Source: Sinohyriopsis cumingii (taxonomy: Eukaryota; Mollusca; Bivalvia; Unionida; Unionidae). Taken from it: a stretch of DNA of 64,000 nt. A program made the translations under genes and the position numbers. The DNA lies in the NCBI GenBank assembly GCA_028554795.2, contig CM068839.1, positions 90,802,182 to 90,866,181 of the forward strand, in the 5' to 3' direction. Positions 11,586-24,659 of the stretch are shown here, piece by piece (position 1 is the first letter of the stretch; each line of letters begins with the position of its first letter). The notes beneath the pieces were generated by a model. It made no database searches, was not told the DNA's origin, and saw only the letters and a list, made by a program, of their open reading frames with translations.

Positions 11586-12222
11586 TCGACCATGTATCGT
11601 CTGCTGCGACCGCGATGACTCTCCGTTATGGAAAATGCTTGCGCGCTTATTTATGCAGTTCTTCTGCGAGAACTTTCAGTTCCGAAAGATCTTCTGCCGA
11701 CTTTTTCATTCTACCTGCCTGTGCCTAACTTACGTTTGACTCCTATGATGCTCCGCACAAGACCTCGGTCTACACGCTCTCTGAAACTTTTCGGCTTGAG
11801 TTCTTTTAAGTCCTTCAGCATTACTCAGTCACATCACACTTTATCGTCTGGTTGATCTATGTAGCATTGCCGTTGTATGGCTCTTGACCCGGCTGATACT
11901 TTTCATCCAGTTGCTGTTCTAGTTGATTCCGCGGCCTTGTGTATTTGTCCTGGCAACGTATATCCGCCACGTGGTCTTGGAAGATTTTCGGTCAGCGCAT
12001 GAATGTCCACGGCGCCACCTAAGTTTTCTCTCTCTGCGGCATTCATACAGATCTTTTGTGCCTGGCTGCCACAATGATAGTTTACTTTTTGCTGCGGCGA
12101 CAGCATTAAATCTATTGGTAAATACGACATGGTGTTATGTAACCCATGCGTATTTGCTGAACACATTAATGACCGTCATGTGATATTTGAAATGATCATT
12201 GTACTAATTTCTCACGTCGACG
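11499..12222. repeat. Pair of about 80-bp direct repeats (11499-11580 and 12143-12222)
   Basis: Both copies start CCCATGCGTATTTGCTGAA and continue through GACCGTCATG and GATATTTGAAATGATCATTGTAC, or close variants. The first copy lies inside the integrase relic. The second lies upstream of the phospholipase relic, so a rearrangement or tandem duplication broke up the old element. Confidence 0.8.
11640..12010 (-). pseudogene. Relic of a phospholipase-A2-like Polinton protein
   Basis: On the minus strand the segment near 11700-11830 encodes a basic helix-rich tail (FRERVDRGLVRSIIGVKRKLG). This is the characteristic C-terminus of the PLA2-like proteins carried by Polintons and adintoviruses. Upstream (about 11850-11960), in other frames, lie a LPG followed by degraded traces of the calcium-loop region. 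At least two frame changes and several stops interrupt it. The catalytic His-Asp pair could not be found. The gene order (PLA2 then integrase, leftward) repeats that of the intact element. Identification is from memory of the family pattern only. Confidence 0.5.
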
Positions 12223-12339
12223 TACGTGGATACGCGACGCGTCAGAAATAATGTAAGATACATTCCAACGCTCACAAGAAATACCGTAAAATCGATGTGG
12301 TGTAGTCGTATCGGCATTAACGGAATTTTCTACGTCTGT

Positions 12340-14050
12340 TAAAATTTATTTGCTCAAAATATCGCACCCAGGATCACTGGAAGCGAGTGGGCGATTGACG
12401 GAATCACATCCAAATTTTAGCTACAAATACAGTTACCACAGGCGGTTGTTATCTGGAAATATCAAGTGCGCGGACGAAAATATGGTGCAATATAATTATC
12501 ACGTGGAGACACGACTGGCATTAAACCTGAAATTACCGCGGATGTGCTTTACAACGGTACAGCAGCGGAGGGAGCAACCACTCTTGAATTTTACATAAAT
12601 ACCAACTACACAAAGTATTCCATGTTTACGTTTTCAGTGGAAACAGCAGAACCAACTAATCAAGATTCATACGATAGATGGATTGATACAATTCATATCA
12701 GAGACTTGATATATTCACCATGGCAGAAATGCTCCTAGTGGCGATAGAGCTTTACCAGTTGCTATTCGATGATACTTATAGGCAGGATGCATCGTAGGCT
12801 TGAAATGTCCGTCACGTGCTGAAGCATACCATGGTAGTTAAAGCCGAGATCATGCAGGTGAGAAACTGTTCACGAACGATGGAAGTGATGGCGCTCGAGG
12901 AACGATCTGGCGAAGGTGCTACTAACTATGAGGTACCAGATGAAAAACCGCCTGGACGTGCTCCCGTGCAGTAACCTGTTAAGGCTATATAAGCTTTATG
13001 GTACGTGATCATGTACGGAGACCATGGAAAGGTGTATCCCAATCTGGCCGATGCCGCGTACCAATATCTAGAGAGATTTAAGCGGGACGAACTAATGTGT
13101 CAGCTGGCCAATGTTCTTCAGGACGACAATGTCATCGCCAACGGACATTGTGCTCATTTACAGTGGCCTCTCAGCATGTGGTTGTGAAGAAACACCTTTC
13201 TCGAGAAACATTAGCTTACGAAAAAGTAAATAGGAACGTGGAGAAAATTGGTAATGATTTTTATCGCCTTTACAGATATGACCGTAGTGATCAATACATA
13301 GAGATAACCGTATCAATACACAGATATGACGGCAGTGATCAGTAGACTATAACATATCGTGTAACAGTCGTGTGAATACTTAGACTATAATAACCTTCAA
13401 GCGGCTCCTGACATGTTAGCGGATCTTGTTAAATTAAACTAGGTGCCTGAGATAACAAGGAATCTGGCGTTTAGTATGCCGATTAGCCGTGGCCTCTCCG
13501 ACGAGTTCGAGGATGGAACCGTCAAAGTGGACCAAACGCATATCAAATTCCTCAAAGATTACCTGCTACAGCTTGAAATGCTGAGAAAGAGTTTAGTCGA
13601 CACCTGCTCATAAGGTTATAAAGCACATCATCTACTTCAATCACATCGACGAAAATTTGTCGACGGAGAAACGTCGCGAGCTAGAATCGTATTTCCGCTT
13701 CTATGACCGAAGAGCATACGTGTACAAAGACGCGATCAGACGATACAGATTCAAGGAGCGACCTCAGGGGTATCGCTCGTCGTGACTGCCACCGGTGTAA
13801 TATCCCTGGAAGCGCTAGCCAATTGCGATGATGTTGAATTTGTCCCGGGATGGACTGGCTCTACAAATGATGATGAAACGCATCGAACCTAAATTGGAGT
13901 CCAAAAACATTAGCGACAAACAAGTCATGCTGAAAGTATCAGAAAATGCTATATAAGATCCATTTACATGCAACTTCTCATCGGCGAGATGATAATTATC
14001 GATGATCTGATTGTGGACATGTGCATGTTGAAGGCTTTGCAAATTCATAC
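12340..14050 (+). pseudogene. Unrecognised decayed coding sequence, several fragments
   Basis: Plus-strand frames at 12350-12738, 12830-12970, 13005-13345, 13450-13612 and 13615-13785 have protein-like composition and continue one another through frame changes. For instance, a helical segment ending near 13610 is followed in another frame by a charged, Arg/Tyr-rich helical segment ending at about 13785. Base composition is visibly less AT-rich than the flanks. No family was recognised. It may be the remains of capsid or replication genes of the same old element as the integrase relic, or of an unrelated virus-like insertion. Confidence 0.35.
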
Positions 14051-14329
14051 ATGTTAAATTCGTAATTCACTTTGTACAACTATATATTACATTTTTTAAA
14101 TTAATGTTTGAATATAACGGGGATATTTAAAATAAATATAAATCCACACAAGGGTTATATTGGGAGTCGGGGAAAGAACACGTTTGATATAGCGTCGGAA
14201 CATAATCTCGGCCTGACGTCCTCGACATTCCTACACCGCGTCAAACTAGTTGTTTCCGCCCGCTTGGAGTAAAACATATGCGTTTTTTTTGTCCATATAT
14301 GGCCTGCTGAGGTTCATGAGAGTAATAAA

Positions 14330-15120
14330 TATATTCAAAACTGCGATAATCTGTTTTATTCAAAAGACCCAACAAGCCGTACACAGAACGTTGCACTAAA
14401 AGTGAACAAGAATAGTATTCTTCAATAAATATTTCTTTGAGAATTATGTTGATGTGCTATAAGTTTTTGATGAATCACAATAATAAAATCCAATAATGTT
14501 CTTGTCTGAAATCCCAATATTTCTCAATTAATGATCCAGTCCAAAAATAGTATTGATGAACATTTCGTATTTCCAGTTAATAATAATTTTAATAAATAAT
14601 TTCACCCTAGTGAAATACTGAACACAACAAATACTCTAATTCTGCCTCGGATGTTCAATGTAAGAATTTGTAATTTTTTAAGTAAATAAAAATATAAAAG
14701 CTAAGACACAAAAGTAGAACAAGAATGCGAGTCCAAAGTTCATTTTTAGAATATTCTAGGTTGTCAACAACATAAAATCTATTACTAAAATTTTAATAAA
14801 GATCATATTAAACATATTTAATAAAGATCATATTAAACATCAGGTACAACATGTTACTCTAGAATGAACTCCAGTGTCCTAGATTCAGACCAAAATAAAC
14901 ATATTTACTGCCAATGATAATGATCCTAATATGTAAACCTGATTCTTTTATAAATATTAACTATGTACTATTTGTTTACAAAATAAAAGATTACTAGTCA
15001 AGTGCACAATGAGTTTGATTCTGCCCAAGGTCAATTATAAAAATATATACATGGCAAATGAACATGAAGAAACAGACTAGCAAATACAAATTAAATAAAC
15101 AATTCAAAATAGAAATCTAT
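14330..15120. repeat. Dispersed repeat family 3, first copy
   Basis: Colinear with 15830-16720 (interrupted by a SINE) and 22130-22690. Shared blocks include GATCACAATAAT.AA.TCCAA, TTCTTGTCTGAAAT, TTTC.ATTTCCA, GAACACAACAA and ATTCTGCCTC. A fragment also occurs at about 18300-18400. Copies are diverged and non-coding. No gene is seen here. Confidence 0.6.
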
Positions 15121-15829
15121 ATTTGAACGTCAAGTTTGTTTAACGAAACATAAAATAGAATTTTGTGTTACTGTGATGGTGGCCTATTGAGACGGATGTA
15201 ACAGGTGATCTAAGAAACGCATTTTGTTTTAATTTTTCTGCGCGTGAGTCATGAGTATAAAATTTGCATATATGTTAGATGGTTAAATAGTATATTTTGT
15301 TTGTGTTCTGGAATGCGCTATTAGTTTTGAAGACATCAAATAGGCAAATATCGGGCAAAATTTGAGATTGGATAGAATTCGGGCCTATTTTGGAAATAAA
15401 AATAACTGTTAATTTCACATTGTTTCAATATGGCATGTGTACACATTTTGCATTTGATATTTAAGGATCTGACAACCATAAGAAATATGTCGCTAATTTT
15501 GGTGTCAACACCGGCCCTTATCTGACGTTGCCCAATTTACTGGCACTCATGATTCAAGTTAGAGTAAGAAAATTCATGCACAAATTCAATACAGGGTTGA
15601 GGCGTTTATTACTACTACATAGTCTTAAAATAAGTAATAGAAAAGAGAGAGAGAGAAAGGGAGAGAGAACAACAGTATTTGTGAAATTAAATGACTAATT
15701 TATTTTCCTAGAAGACAAAGTGCAAAATGTAAAAGCACTTACAGTATTGCGAATTAAATGCCATAATTACTGATACAAGTTGTAATGATTACAGTTCTAA
15801 ATAAATTATTTATAATCAAAATGAAATCC
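15121..15829. other. No gene seen
   Basis: AT-rich unique-looking sequence between two copies of repeat family 3, with a short GA-rich run near 15644-15666. No supported reading frame. Confidence 0.5.
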
Positions 15830-16720
15830 AACGTTGAGCATTTTGATATGCATGTGATGGCCTATGTAGTGATGATTTGTCAGCAGTCTTTTGTTGGATC
15901 ACAATAATGCAATCCAAGAATATAACCTTATTTTGAAATTTTACTATAAATCCATGTCTCTGTTTCCATTAATGTTACTTTTGAACACTTTGTATTTCCA
16001 GAGAAGTTGTTGTTGTTGTTGTTTTCGGGTTTAACGCCATTTTTCAGCACACGATATGCTATATATGGCGGCCAGTATTAATGGTGGAGGAAGAATCCGG
16101 GAAAACCCCCGGAAAGAACCACCGATCCACGAGAAGCTACTGGCAAGCTTTCTCACATACCCACATTGGCTGAATCTTAGACTCGAACCGACTCAGGCAG
16201 AGGTGAGATGGCAGTGAGCCGTAACGAAGAGCGCTTGAGACCACTCGGCCACTCGGGGCCCTTCCAGAGAAGTATAGATTCAATAAAATATTCGAATAAA
16301 TAAGTTCCTGCTAAATCAAACGTTGGACACAACAATGATTCTGCCTCTAGATCTTCCGCACGAATGAATAATTTCCAGATAATTAAGATTACCGGTATAT
16401 AGTCCTCTACTTGACCTCAGGTCCCAAGGAGCATTTTCTAAAACAAACACTAAACCTAATGAAAAATTTCATTCTGAAAGGTTCCAAATGTCTACAACAT
16501 AAAATCTGAGTTATAATTAGAAGGCCTTTTAATAGAATTATGATATAAATTATGATAAACACAATGTCCATTACTCAGGTCAAGATAATAATCTTAATAT
16601 TTAACCGTAATCATATGGAAAATAATTACTAGGTTTTAGTCTTTTACAGAATTAAAACAAAATCAATGATTCAGGTTAGAAAGTCGCCATCTTAGTAAGG
16701 GGTAAGGTTAATTGGATTTG
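15830..16720. repeat. Dispersed repeat family 3, second copy (split by a SINE)
   Basis: Matches the first copy before 16005 (GGATCACAATAATGCAATCCAA...TATTTCCAGAGAAG) and resumes at 16263 with CCAGAGAAGTATAG. CCAGAGAAG, repeated at both sides of the inserted SINE, is probably its target-site duplication. Confidence 0.6.
16006..16262 (-). mobile_element. tRNA-derived SINE inserted in repeat family 3
   Basis: On the minus strand the right end reads GTGGCCGAGTGGTCTCAAGC (a tRNA-Leu/Ser-like box A) and about 60 bp further GGTTCGAGTC (box B). The body contains GGGTTTTCCCGG and ends in a short (AAC)n tail, seen as GTT repeats at 16008-16025 on the plus strand. The flanks carry CCAGAGAAG on both sides, a likely target duplication. 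It is related to the copy at 1054-1302 and was presumably transcribed by polymerase III and mobilised by a LINE. Confidence 0.75.
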
Positions 16721-19700
16721 GCTGGCATTATCTAGAGGATGACCTCCCTCGATTGTATAGCCAATGTAGGAGTGGACAGGTAGATTGTCATCAGAGAACT
16801 GAGGAAGACTATTGAGGAATACATAATGCAATACGCCCCCACCCCCCTTAGACAAGGAAAATACAAAATGTAATCAATAGCAATTAACAGCGGCAACTCC
16901 AATTGAATCTAAGTTATGTCAACACGATTCAATTGCAGTGTCTAATTTGGATTTATTTCATCACAGTAACTAGTGGTGAAAAGAGCGCAACCTTCCTCTC
17001 GTGTCACGTGTATCCTGACTTCCTATTCTTTTCCTATTTTGTTCCAGGACTTCCTAGTCCTTTATTCTGAACAGACTTCCGTCTTCCGTCTTCGGACTGT
17101 CCTGTCTCTCCCACACAGCTTTTTATTTAAAGGACAACATTAGCCCTACAGCCCTAAATCTCTATACGGATCACTTCCTATAGGTACGTAAAATTCCCTC
17201 ACTTACTTTACTTGAAAGCATAAATACTATCCAAACACTGCATAAATTTTGAACTAATCCGATAGATCATCACTCTCGCTTCAGAACGACCAACCATACA
17301 TTAGCACGTGAGCGGTGTATCTAACATTATCGTATATCTTTACCTACGCTACCACATGCTCGATTACTATTGCATAAAATTACAAACCTCTAGCACACGG
17401 CAATCCCGAACTTAAAAGATTATTTAAACATTACAAAAACATATATAAAGGTGCGATTATTATTAACTCACGATAATCAATATCGTCCAAATAAACAAAC
17501 GAAATTATTTCCTATAACCCTATCAAATCCTACACATATGACAATTTGGATAGTATGCAATCGTCAATTCCATCAATGAACTAGTAACTGTATACTAAAA
17601 GAGATAACTCTAGCATCAACATATTTCCATAAAATTTACACATAATATGGATCATAGTCATATCAAACACATTTGCACAAAACAAACAATCAAAAATACA
17701 AAATTACGTGAAAAATTTAAATTGCGTACCTTAATCCTGTTCTCTTTCAGAAATTATGCGTCTTAGCACTAAATCCTGTCTTTTCGTAAAAGACAGACAC
17801 CTGGTCCCCTTTTCTTGTTTAACGAGGAAAGCATTGTTCTTTTTAGGCTTCCTCGGAGCCAAACTTCTTTCTCAGGATTTTTGGACTAAAGAATTTCTAC
17901 CAAGGTCGTCACTTTAAATTCACATTATTCCAAAGTGTACGATTTAATTTACTCTGACCAATCGTATGCAGTAGCTCCTAAATTTTCCCAAGATACTCAT
18001 TTCTTTCGTCAGATTTTGGATAGCCTAGAATCTATGAACTTTGTTGCATATCAATTTCCATTTGAAAATGATAATTTGACATGGGTTCCTTTTAAGTGGT
18101 TATGCTTGGTAGCACAAATGTTTACTTTCCCAAGACAGCGTTGCAATGCCCTGGACAAATCTCAATGAGTCATATAAGTCAGGCTTTCAAACTTAACACT
18201 GACATGGGGTGAGAAAAGAAGGAAGGTCGAATTGACCCTTCACAAAGACGTTTCTGGCGTAAATGTGATAAAATATTTATGCTCAACGCATTCAACTTTA
18301 AGGTTCAATACAATTCGAAATTCGACACTTTACACAGGTCAGGTAGAAAATGAACTTAATTTTGGACAAGGTCAATTCAAAAATATTATTATACATGGCC
18401 CACAGCATGGAAAGAATACTTCTTCTCCCGTGGCCACACTTTCAGTGATATAACACTTATTGCAATGGATCCCGACCCCAAGGGAGTTCCAAAAGGAAAA
18501 AAGAAAAGGAATCTACTGGATGCTCCGCCTTAGAACATTGAAACCAAGCGGTTTAAACCAAGAAGACTAGAAGAAGAAAAACCCAGCCATGCACAAATAA
18601 AATTATCTTTTTGCAGTAAATTATTATCTAAATTTGCTTGTTAGTCGCCCAATAGCTTATAATTACTACTATAACAATGAAATATCAGGTAATTGTCGTC
18701 ATGTCCCATCGTTTGCAAGGTCAATATAAAATATTTTCCAGCATCCGCAACAAGTTGAAATAAACTAGGTGAAACGTAATAAATTTAACGGTTTCATTCC
18801 AGTAGAAAAGTAAAGTTTTGAAAACACAATGGTTATTGTGTTTTATTTGTTTGTCGTGTCTATGTTTTGTATTTGTCTATGAAAAAGACTCACTAAGAGT
18901 CGAAAGCGTTCAGGCTAGTTAGGTACTAGTTTTGCACTGTTCGTTGTCAGTTCATTGCATTTATCTTAATCAGTCTCGGACACACTTGAAAGAACTATTG
19001 TTCGCCATATGATTTGTGTTTTTTATATATATACTGCTTTAGTTGTTACTTGGTTGTTTTGCCATTTATTGCTAAATTCGAACCTTATAATTCTAAATCA
19101 AAACAGCTTTGTTCATCGATTCTGCTTTGTATCAATGTGTCACGAATACTCTTTGTATGTATAATAAACTTTAATGAGACATTATTACTTAAAGGTCCAT
19201 TATCTTGAACATCTCCAGGATGTGAATTGTTCAAACCTCAAACCTTTGTTCAAGATTATGAGTAGATTAACAATCATATCTGCAACAATATTTACACGTA
19301 TTGAATCCCAGAAATAAACTGTTATAAGTATTGAAGTTTTAGATTGTCTGTATTTTGCCTAGCAACCCTTCAAATATTCATATTAAATGGTACTTTAAAT
19401 ATTTTAACATAAGGCATGGTTTGTAAAGACAACGAATAAATTTACAATTTATATAAATGGAAATGATTTTGAACTGACCACATTTGTTGACATTAATATG
19501 AAGAATCGTAACATTCACCCACTTTATAAGCATATCCTGTTATCATTTTAAAGGGCTCAGTTTTATATATGGGTCATTGTTTCAACGAAGAGGACGTAAT
19601 AATATGATCCATTACCCATATAAAAGTCTGCCCTGGTCAATTTGTTCTGTAGAAACGTACCACCTGCAGGGTTTTCTTCGGGGTCAATATTATATACTAC

Positions 19701-20760
19701 ATTGGTTTCACCATCTCGGGGGAAAATAAAACAGCAAAACTAGACAGCATATCCGATTATCCCAATGTTACTGATAAGGCAAATATTGTAATTTTAACAC
19801 TTGCAAAAGCAAAAGAAAGACTCAGTGTGCTACATAAACAAATTTAATTGAAATAAATAAATGTTCAACTTAAATTGCTATTGCAAATATTAAAATCTGA
19901 CACATGAAATTCACCCTATCTTTGCCTTTACTAATCACCACCATTGTTTTATTTTAGTTCTTGCATTGACACTAGTTAGTATTTGCGTTAAACCTTAAAG
20001 TTAAGTAGCACTGTTGTATGAAATAACTCTTAAGCTAATTTCTGTCGACTTTCATAACTTAATCGGGCAAATTTTGTTGACCTTAATCACCTGTACAATA
20101 TCATTCAAACTGATTTCATGTAGATGTCCATGTGTACCAACCTTTGCTGTGTAGAATCTATGAGGGTACCAGTATAGAGTGGGGTTTTAAGAGTGCATAC
20201 GCTCTCATGCAATGGCACTATAACACTATGGCACAGTATATTTTTAGAAATCATACATCTATATAGCGTTATGACGGAGAAAGAGAACTTCACTGACGGA
20301 GTCTTTTTTATCATCTAAGCACATGTATTGTTCATACCGAAATCCATAACCAATCAAGCACGACAAAGAACGCAAAACGGTCTGACGAGGGGATTCTGCA
20401 GCCTAAGCCGATATATACCTACTTTATTGCATTTAGAACATTTCAGGTATATCTCCGAGAATTGTGAATCACCAACATAAAATAGTATCATCAATTTTAA
20501 TACGAAAAAAGCGTCTTAATATTCTCTTTCTGTTTCAATTATCCCTTCCCTTTTGCGTATTAAATGTTAGAAAATGTAATATTTACTTAGTGACTTATAC
20601 ATACAGTCAGATGTTAAAATATTTGACGCATTTAAATCAGATTCTGACATTCACAGTTTTACTATTTCACAGAAACCAAATGTATGTCTCCCGATGGGTC
20701 CTGACAATCCACATTACACTACATATATATAATGTTCGATACAGGTTAGAGAGTCTGAAT
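16721..20760. other. No gene seen; mostly AT-rich
   Basis: No supported coding region. Frames near 17935-18168 and 18232-18453 have no recognisable motif. A fragment of repeat family 3 lies at about 18300-18400 (GGTCAGGTAGAAAATGAACTTAATTTTGG and following, only partly quoted). Nothing else was identified. Confidence 0.45.
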
Positions 20761-20774
20761 TCCTCTTGTAAGGA

Positions 20775-20862
20775 TATTCGAACCATGGTCCCCGGATAAA
20801 CGGCACCCATCACCTTGCCTGTAAGCACCGACTCCTATACCATCTGACCATGCACAAATCAC
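20775..20862 (-). other. tRNA-like sequence, probably a SINE head or tRNA relic
   Basis: On the minus strand GGTCAGATGGTATAGGAGTCGG resembles the tRNA 5' half with a box A, and GGACCATGGTTCGAATATCC resembles box B and the T arm about 50 bases later. The acceptor stem does not pair convincingly and the anticodon loop is not clear, so it is not called as a functional tRNA. Confidence 0.35.
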
Positions 20863-22129
20863 CAAACATAATGATACATTGTCGGTGGTATAGGCGTCCG
20901 TGCTTAGCAAAAACACATCCACAATTTATAATCCACTATAATTAGTTCTAAATACCTTGACTTATGTATTAAAAATCGGGAATGACTGTGTATAGATCAG
21001 AATTAATTACTAGGTCGACTAAGATGCAAACTTTAAAATGTAAATTAATCAATTGTAACAACTGAATACTCATCATTTAGAAACGGAAAGAAATGTCTTA
21101 TTTAGATATCACCGTCTCTATGCATATGAGTTTATACCGACACCCACCTCAAACGGGTGTTAAAATATACATTTTATCTTTGTATCTCCATCGCCTGATC
21201 CCAGTCTTCTAATAAAATTCATTGTTATTTTAAAAAAGTATAATGCTGTTTATGCTGGTGCCAAGATCGCCTGTTTAATTTAACTTAAAATGTCGGGAAG
21301 CAGCAATAGTCTGTACGATATAATCATCCGGATAATCGATATTTTGCTGTATAGTTTGAAACCAAGATATTAAATTGTAACGATGAAGGAGGATGGAAAT
21401 TTAGATCGAATATGACTCTGGTCCTGAAATATAAGAAAAGGAAATTGTGTCACTCCGAACATGTAATTATTCTTGTCAAAACAACATCGAAGCCTACCGT
21501 GGACACTCTTCTTGAATCTATCAGCTTTCTATATATATATTGCCCATGCTGTTTACACTGGAAACTCTTGACGGAAGCAGATATTACCAACTTTCATTTT
21601 GCTTTAGTCAGCTTAATAAATTATTTTTCTAGTGTCGAATTACCAAGAATTACACACCAAGAACATCACATTTATGACTAAAATGACATATTCTTGTGAT
21701 CAACCCAAGCTAAAGCACTGAAGCACAAGTAAAAACTCTACTTTTCTAACCTGTCTCGCTACTTTTTTTGCAACCGAACTTACAGATCTAGATAAAACGT
21801 TTTGAAATACGACTTGCCAAGGAAATAAACAAATATGGGTTGGGCCGATGGTGCATGAAACCTAAGCGATAGTTGGCGTTACGTGTGTTTTCTTCGAGTT
21901 TCGAACGAATTATTATCTAACATCTGAAATGATACTGGTGTATGTATGTATGTATGTATGTATGTATGTGTGCAAGTATGTATGTATGTATGTATGAATG
22001 TATGTATGTATGTACTTAAAGCTCTAACACAAGTCCTAATGCATGAAGTTCCAATTGAATTGCATTGGTATTCCAATTAAATTGCAATATTGAATGCGTT
22101 GATGTGCATGTTGTCTCAGATTTGCTAGT
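20863..22129. other. No gene seen; contains GTAT microsatellite
   Basis: AT-rich. An 89-codon frame at 21412-21681 has no family resemblance and lies in compositionally simple DNA. A GTAT tetranucleotide array occupies about 21940-22012. Confidence 0.45.
21940..22012. repeat. (GTAT)n microsatellite
   Basis: Tetranucleotide repeat with a few interruptions (GTGTGCAA and GAATG variants), directly visible. Confidence 0.95.
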
Positions 22130-22690
22130 TAGTCATTTGCCTGGAGCATGACAATGTGCTAAGAGTGTTTTGATGGATTACAATAATGCAGTCTATAATG
22201 TTCTTGTCTGAAATCACAATAATTACAAATGAATGTTACAGTCCGAGAATATTTATGATGAGCACTTTGGATTTTCATTGAATAATATTTTGAATAAAGA
22301 ATCCCACCAAAATGAAAAACTGAGTACAACGATCAGATTGACTCTACTTCAAGATGTTAAGGTAAGACTGAATAATTTCTCCAGTAAACAACGTTGTTTA
22401 TAATTAAGACACGAATAACAGAGCCAGGATAAAACTCAGCCTCTTCTCTAAAACATTCAAAGTTGATAACAAGTTTAGGAAATCTGATGTCCCAAATAAA
22501 CATGTTTACCCCCTTCGATACGTATTCCACACTCATAGAGAAATATTAGCTGTGTATTATGTTGTTTACAAAATAAATGTCCCTGGTCAGATACAAAGTG
22601 AACTTGATTTTGGAGAAGTTCGAATACCAGATACAAAATAGACATAACATATAATCATTACCTAAAGGCCACAAATATAACAAACTGAAA
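22130..22690. repeat. Dispersed repeat family 3, third copy
   Basis: Shares with the copies at 14330 and 15830 the blocks GGATTACAATAATGCAGTC, GTTCTTGTCTGAAATC, AGTCC.A.AATA.TTATGATGA, and the later GTGAACTTGATTTTGG block. Non-coding. Confidence 0.6.
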
Positions 22691-23129
22691 TTGACAATAT
22701 AGTATACCTAATACTGATTGTTACTCCATCTGTCACGTCTCCTTTCAATACAGGAGGGCTTTTAGTAAACTTGTGTGTTTTTGACATGAAACTTTGGACA
22801 ATGCCGTGGAATAGCGAAATGTACGGAACACGTCTGGATTAATTAATATGGTTCATCTTTACCACTACACAAAGATGGGATACTCATTTAGAATATTAAA
22901 TGTTAAAGAACCTTTTAAAAGGAGTTTGCCTTGTGCAGGAGGAAATAAGGTATCCCCTCTTAAAAGTTCCATGCTGGAAAATGGGTAGCCAAATAGGACG
23001 GCCACTAAGAAATCTGTCTTGCCATTTGTGTGAATTTCACCCTTCAAACTATAAACAGAGCGTGTGCTGAACGACTTTGTACGTTCTGGTGTTTAATCAT
23101 TTTGTCATTAGAAAGAAAGAAATTATTAG

Positions 23130-23306
23130 GAAACGTAATCAGTGAGAAGTAGTGCGAGCGTCAGAGCTAGCTCCGCTGGGGATAGGATAGTAGGGTAATT
23201 TCAGAAAAGTTGAGAAAAGTTTGCCGTATCCAATTTTATAAAACGAACTTTCTCACATAAGAGATAAGTTGCAGTCAAGATATGCGAACCACCACTAGTA
23301 GTACAC

Positions 23307-23337
<31 letters not shown>

Positions 23338-23700
23338 TGTATGTATGTATGTATTGCTATACAGGGCACAATATACTACGAATAATATTCAACTATGTAA
23401 TTTGCCACTATCCATAGAAAGGTCACTAGTATTTCGATTATACCTGCCTTGTCAAAAACATATAATTGTATCAACATATCTTTGTTCTTCAAAGAAGTCC
23501 AAAATAAAAAGAATGCTTTACAATCATTACTGAAGCAGCAAATTATGTAGGAAGAATACGGACCTGTTCTGCAATGTTGAAAGTAGAAGGAATGTTATTG
23601 GCTTTTGAGCTGTGACCAAGAAATCTCCTTGTTCAATATTTTTCAATCTATAGCTGTTAGAGCGGCTAAAACTGGGTGTTGTTTTTTATAATAAGCCACA
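23130..23700. repeat. Dispersed repeat family 1, copy B (partial)
   Basis: The first half matches copy A near 7500-7650 (GCGTCAGAGCTAGCTCCGCTGG, AAACGAACTTTCTCACAT). The second half matches copy C near 27400-27790 (TGTTCTGCAAT.TTGAAAG, GACCAAGAA..CTCCTTGTT). A GTAT microsatellite at 23305-23354 sits at the junction; copy C has one at the same place. Confidence 0.6.
23305..23354. repeat. (GTAT)n microsatellite
   Basis: Uninterrupted tetranucleotide array, directly visible. Confidence 0.95.
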
Positions 23701-23984
23701 CTAGTTATTAATTTTTAATGTTGTCATTTCGGCCCACTGATCGCGATTTCGATTTTTCAGTCATGTTTTAATATAACAATTTAGAGGCGCCGTGATAGGT
23801 CCAATAACGTACCTTGGTACTGCCTGCTTTTGTATTGATCAATATGTGCCTTTGTTAAGTTTAATTGCATCGGTCTTTGTGGATGGGTGGGTGTAGGTGT
23901 GTATTCATGAACTCATGTTCGATAAAACCAAAAATGTTAACAGTAATACGGATAGCTGGCGAATGCCGGTAGTATCGAGTTAGG

Positions 23985-24657
23985 TTAATTGCGCGTGAGG
24001 CTGCTACGGTTTTTCAAATGTGCTGATACAGCAGACATACAAATAGACCACAATATAATTTTGTTTTTGTGCCCGTCATTGTAAAGTCGCATTATCCGGC
24101 GGGGAAGTGCTGTGTGTAAATCTTGAGCCAGGAGGTTGTTTTTGTTCCATTGGTGTTGCTGCTTTCGTACATTATCTTGCCTGTGTGGCCAAACCACATC
24201 TTGGTATGCATTTCCAGATAGCTGTGAAATGCTGTTATTGAAAATTAAATTTCTTCCGCGAATGACTAGTTTAACTTCTGTCACTGTGTTAATTACAACC
24301 GAAGTGTACGATACGTGAGGGTTAGACTTCATTTCGTTCCTCATGGTCCTATAATTGTCGCCCTCATCAAAGATAGGCTTAATGTCTTGCTCGGGCATGG
24401 TATTGTCCAGAAACGCCATACATATGAATTTTACCGTGCTTTTGGATTTTTATTGCTGGTCCAAGACTGATAATGTTTCCAGCAAGAGAAACAAATCGGC
24501 AGGCAAGACCTGTAATTCCATGTGCAACCATGATTGGGGCGGCAATGATTGTCGCACGTCGCACGTCGGTTCCTACAGATATAGAAGTCAGTGTGGTGTC
24601 GACGATATGCAGCACCATGGCAATACGCCTATACTGTCGGAACGGCAGTAATACCAT
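23985..24657 (-). pseudogene. Relic of a Polinton two-helix membrane protein gene
   Basis: Two adjoining minus-strand frames (24657-24379, then 24419-23985) give first a double hydrophobic stretch (a TIIAAPIMVAHGITGLAC segment and the following Ala/Ser/Leu-rich one) and a KKxxK-like basic turn. They then give an acidic helical part (PIFDEGDNYRTMRNEM). This plan matches the membrane protein of the intact element at 46387-46992, where two hydrophobic helices are followed by a basic turn and an SDSEF...DVYNDYLK part. It also matches a protein type I recall from many Polintons. The two parts are in different frames, so the gene is broken. It comes from a different lineage than the intact element. 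Confidence 0.5.
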
Positions 24658-24659
24658 TA

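Noticed and set aside
17935-18453. Two frames of 77 and 73 codons
   Set aside because: No recognisable motif, AT-rich random composition, and the second overlaps a fragment of repeat family 3.
20775-20862. Functional tRNA gene
   Set aside because: Box A- and box B-like words are present, but no complete cloverleaf or acceptor stem could be drawn, so it is reported only as tRNA-like.
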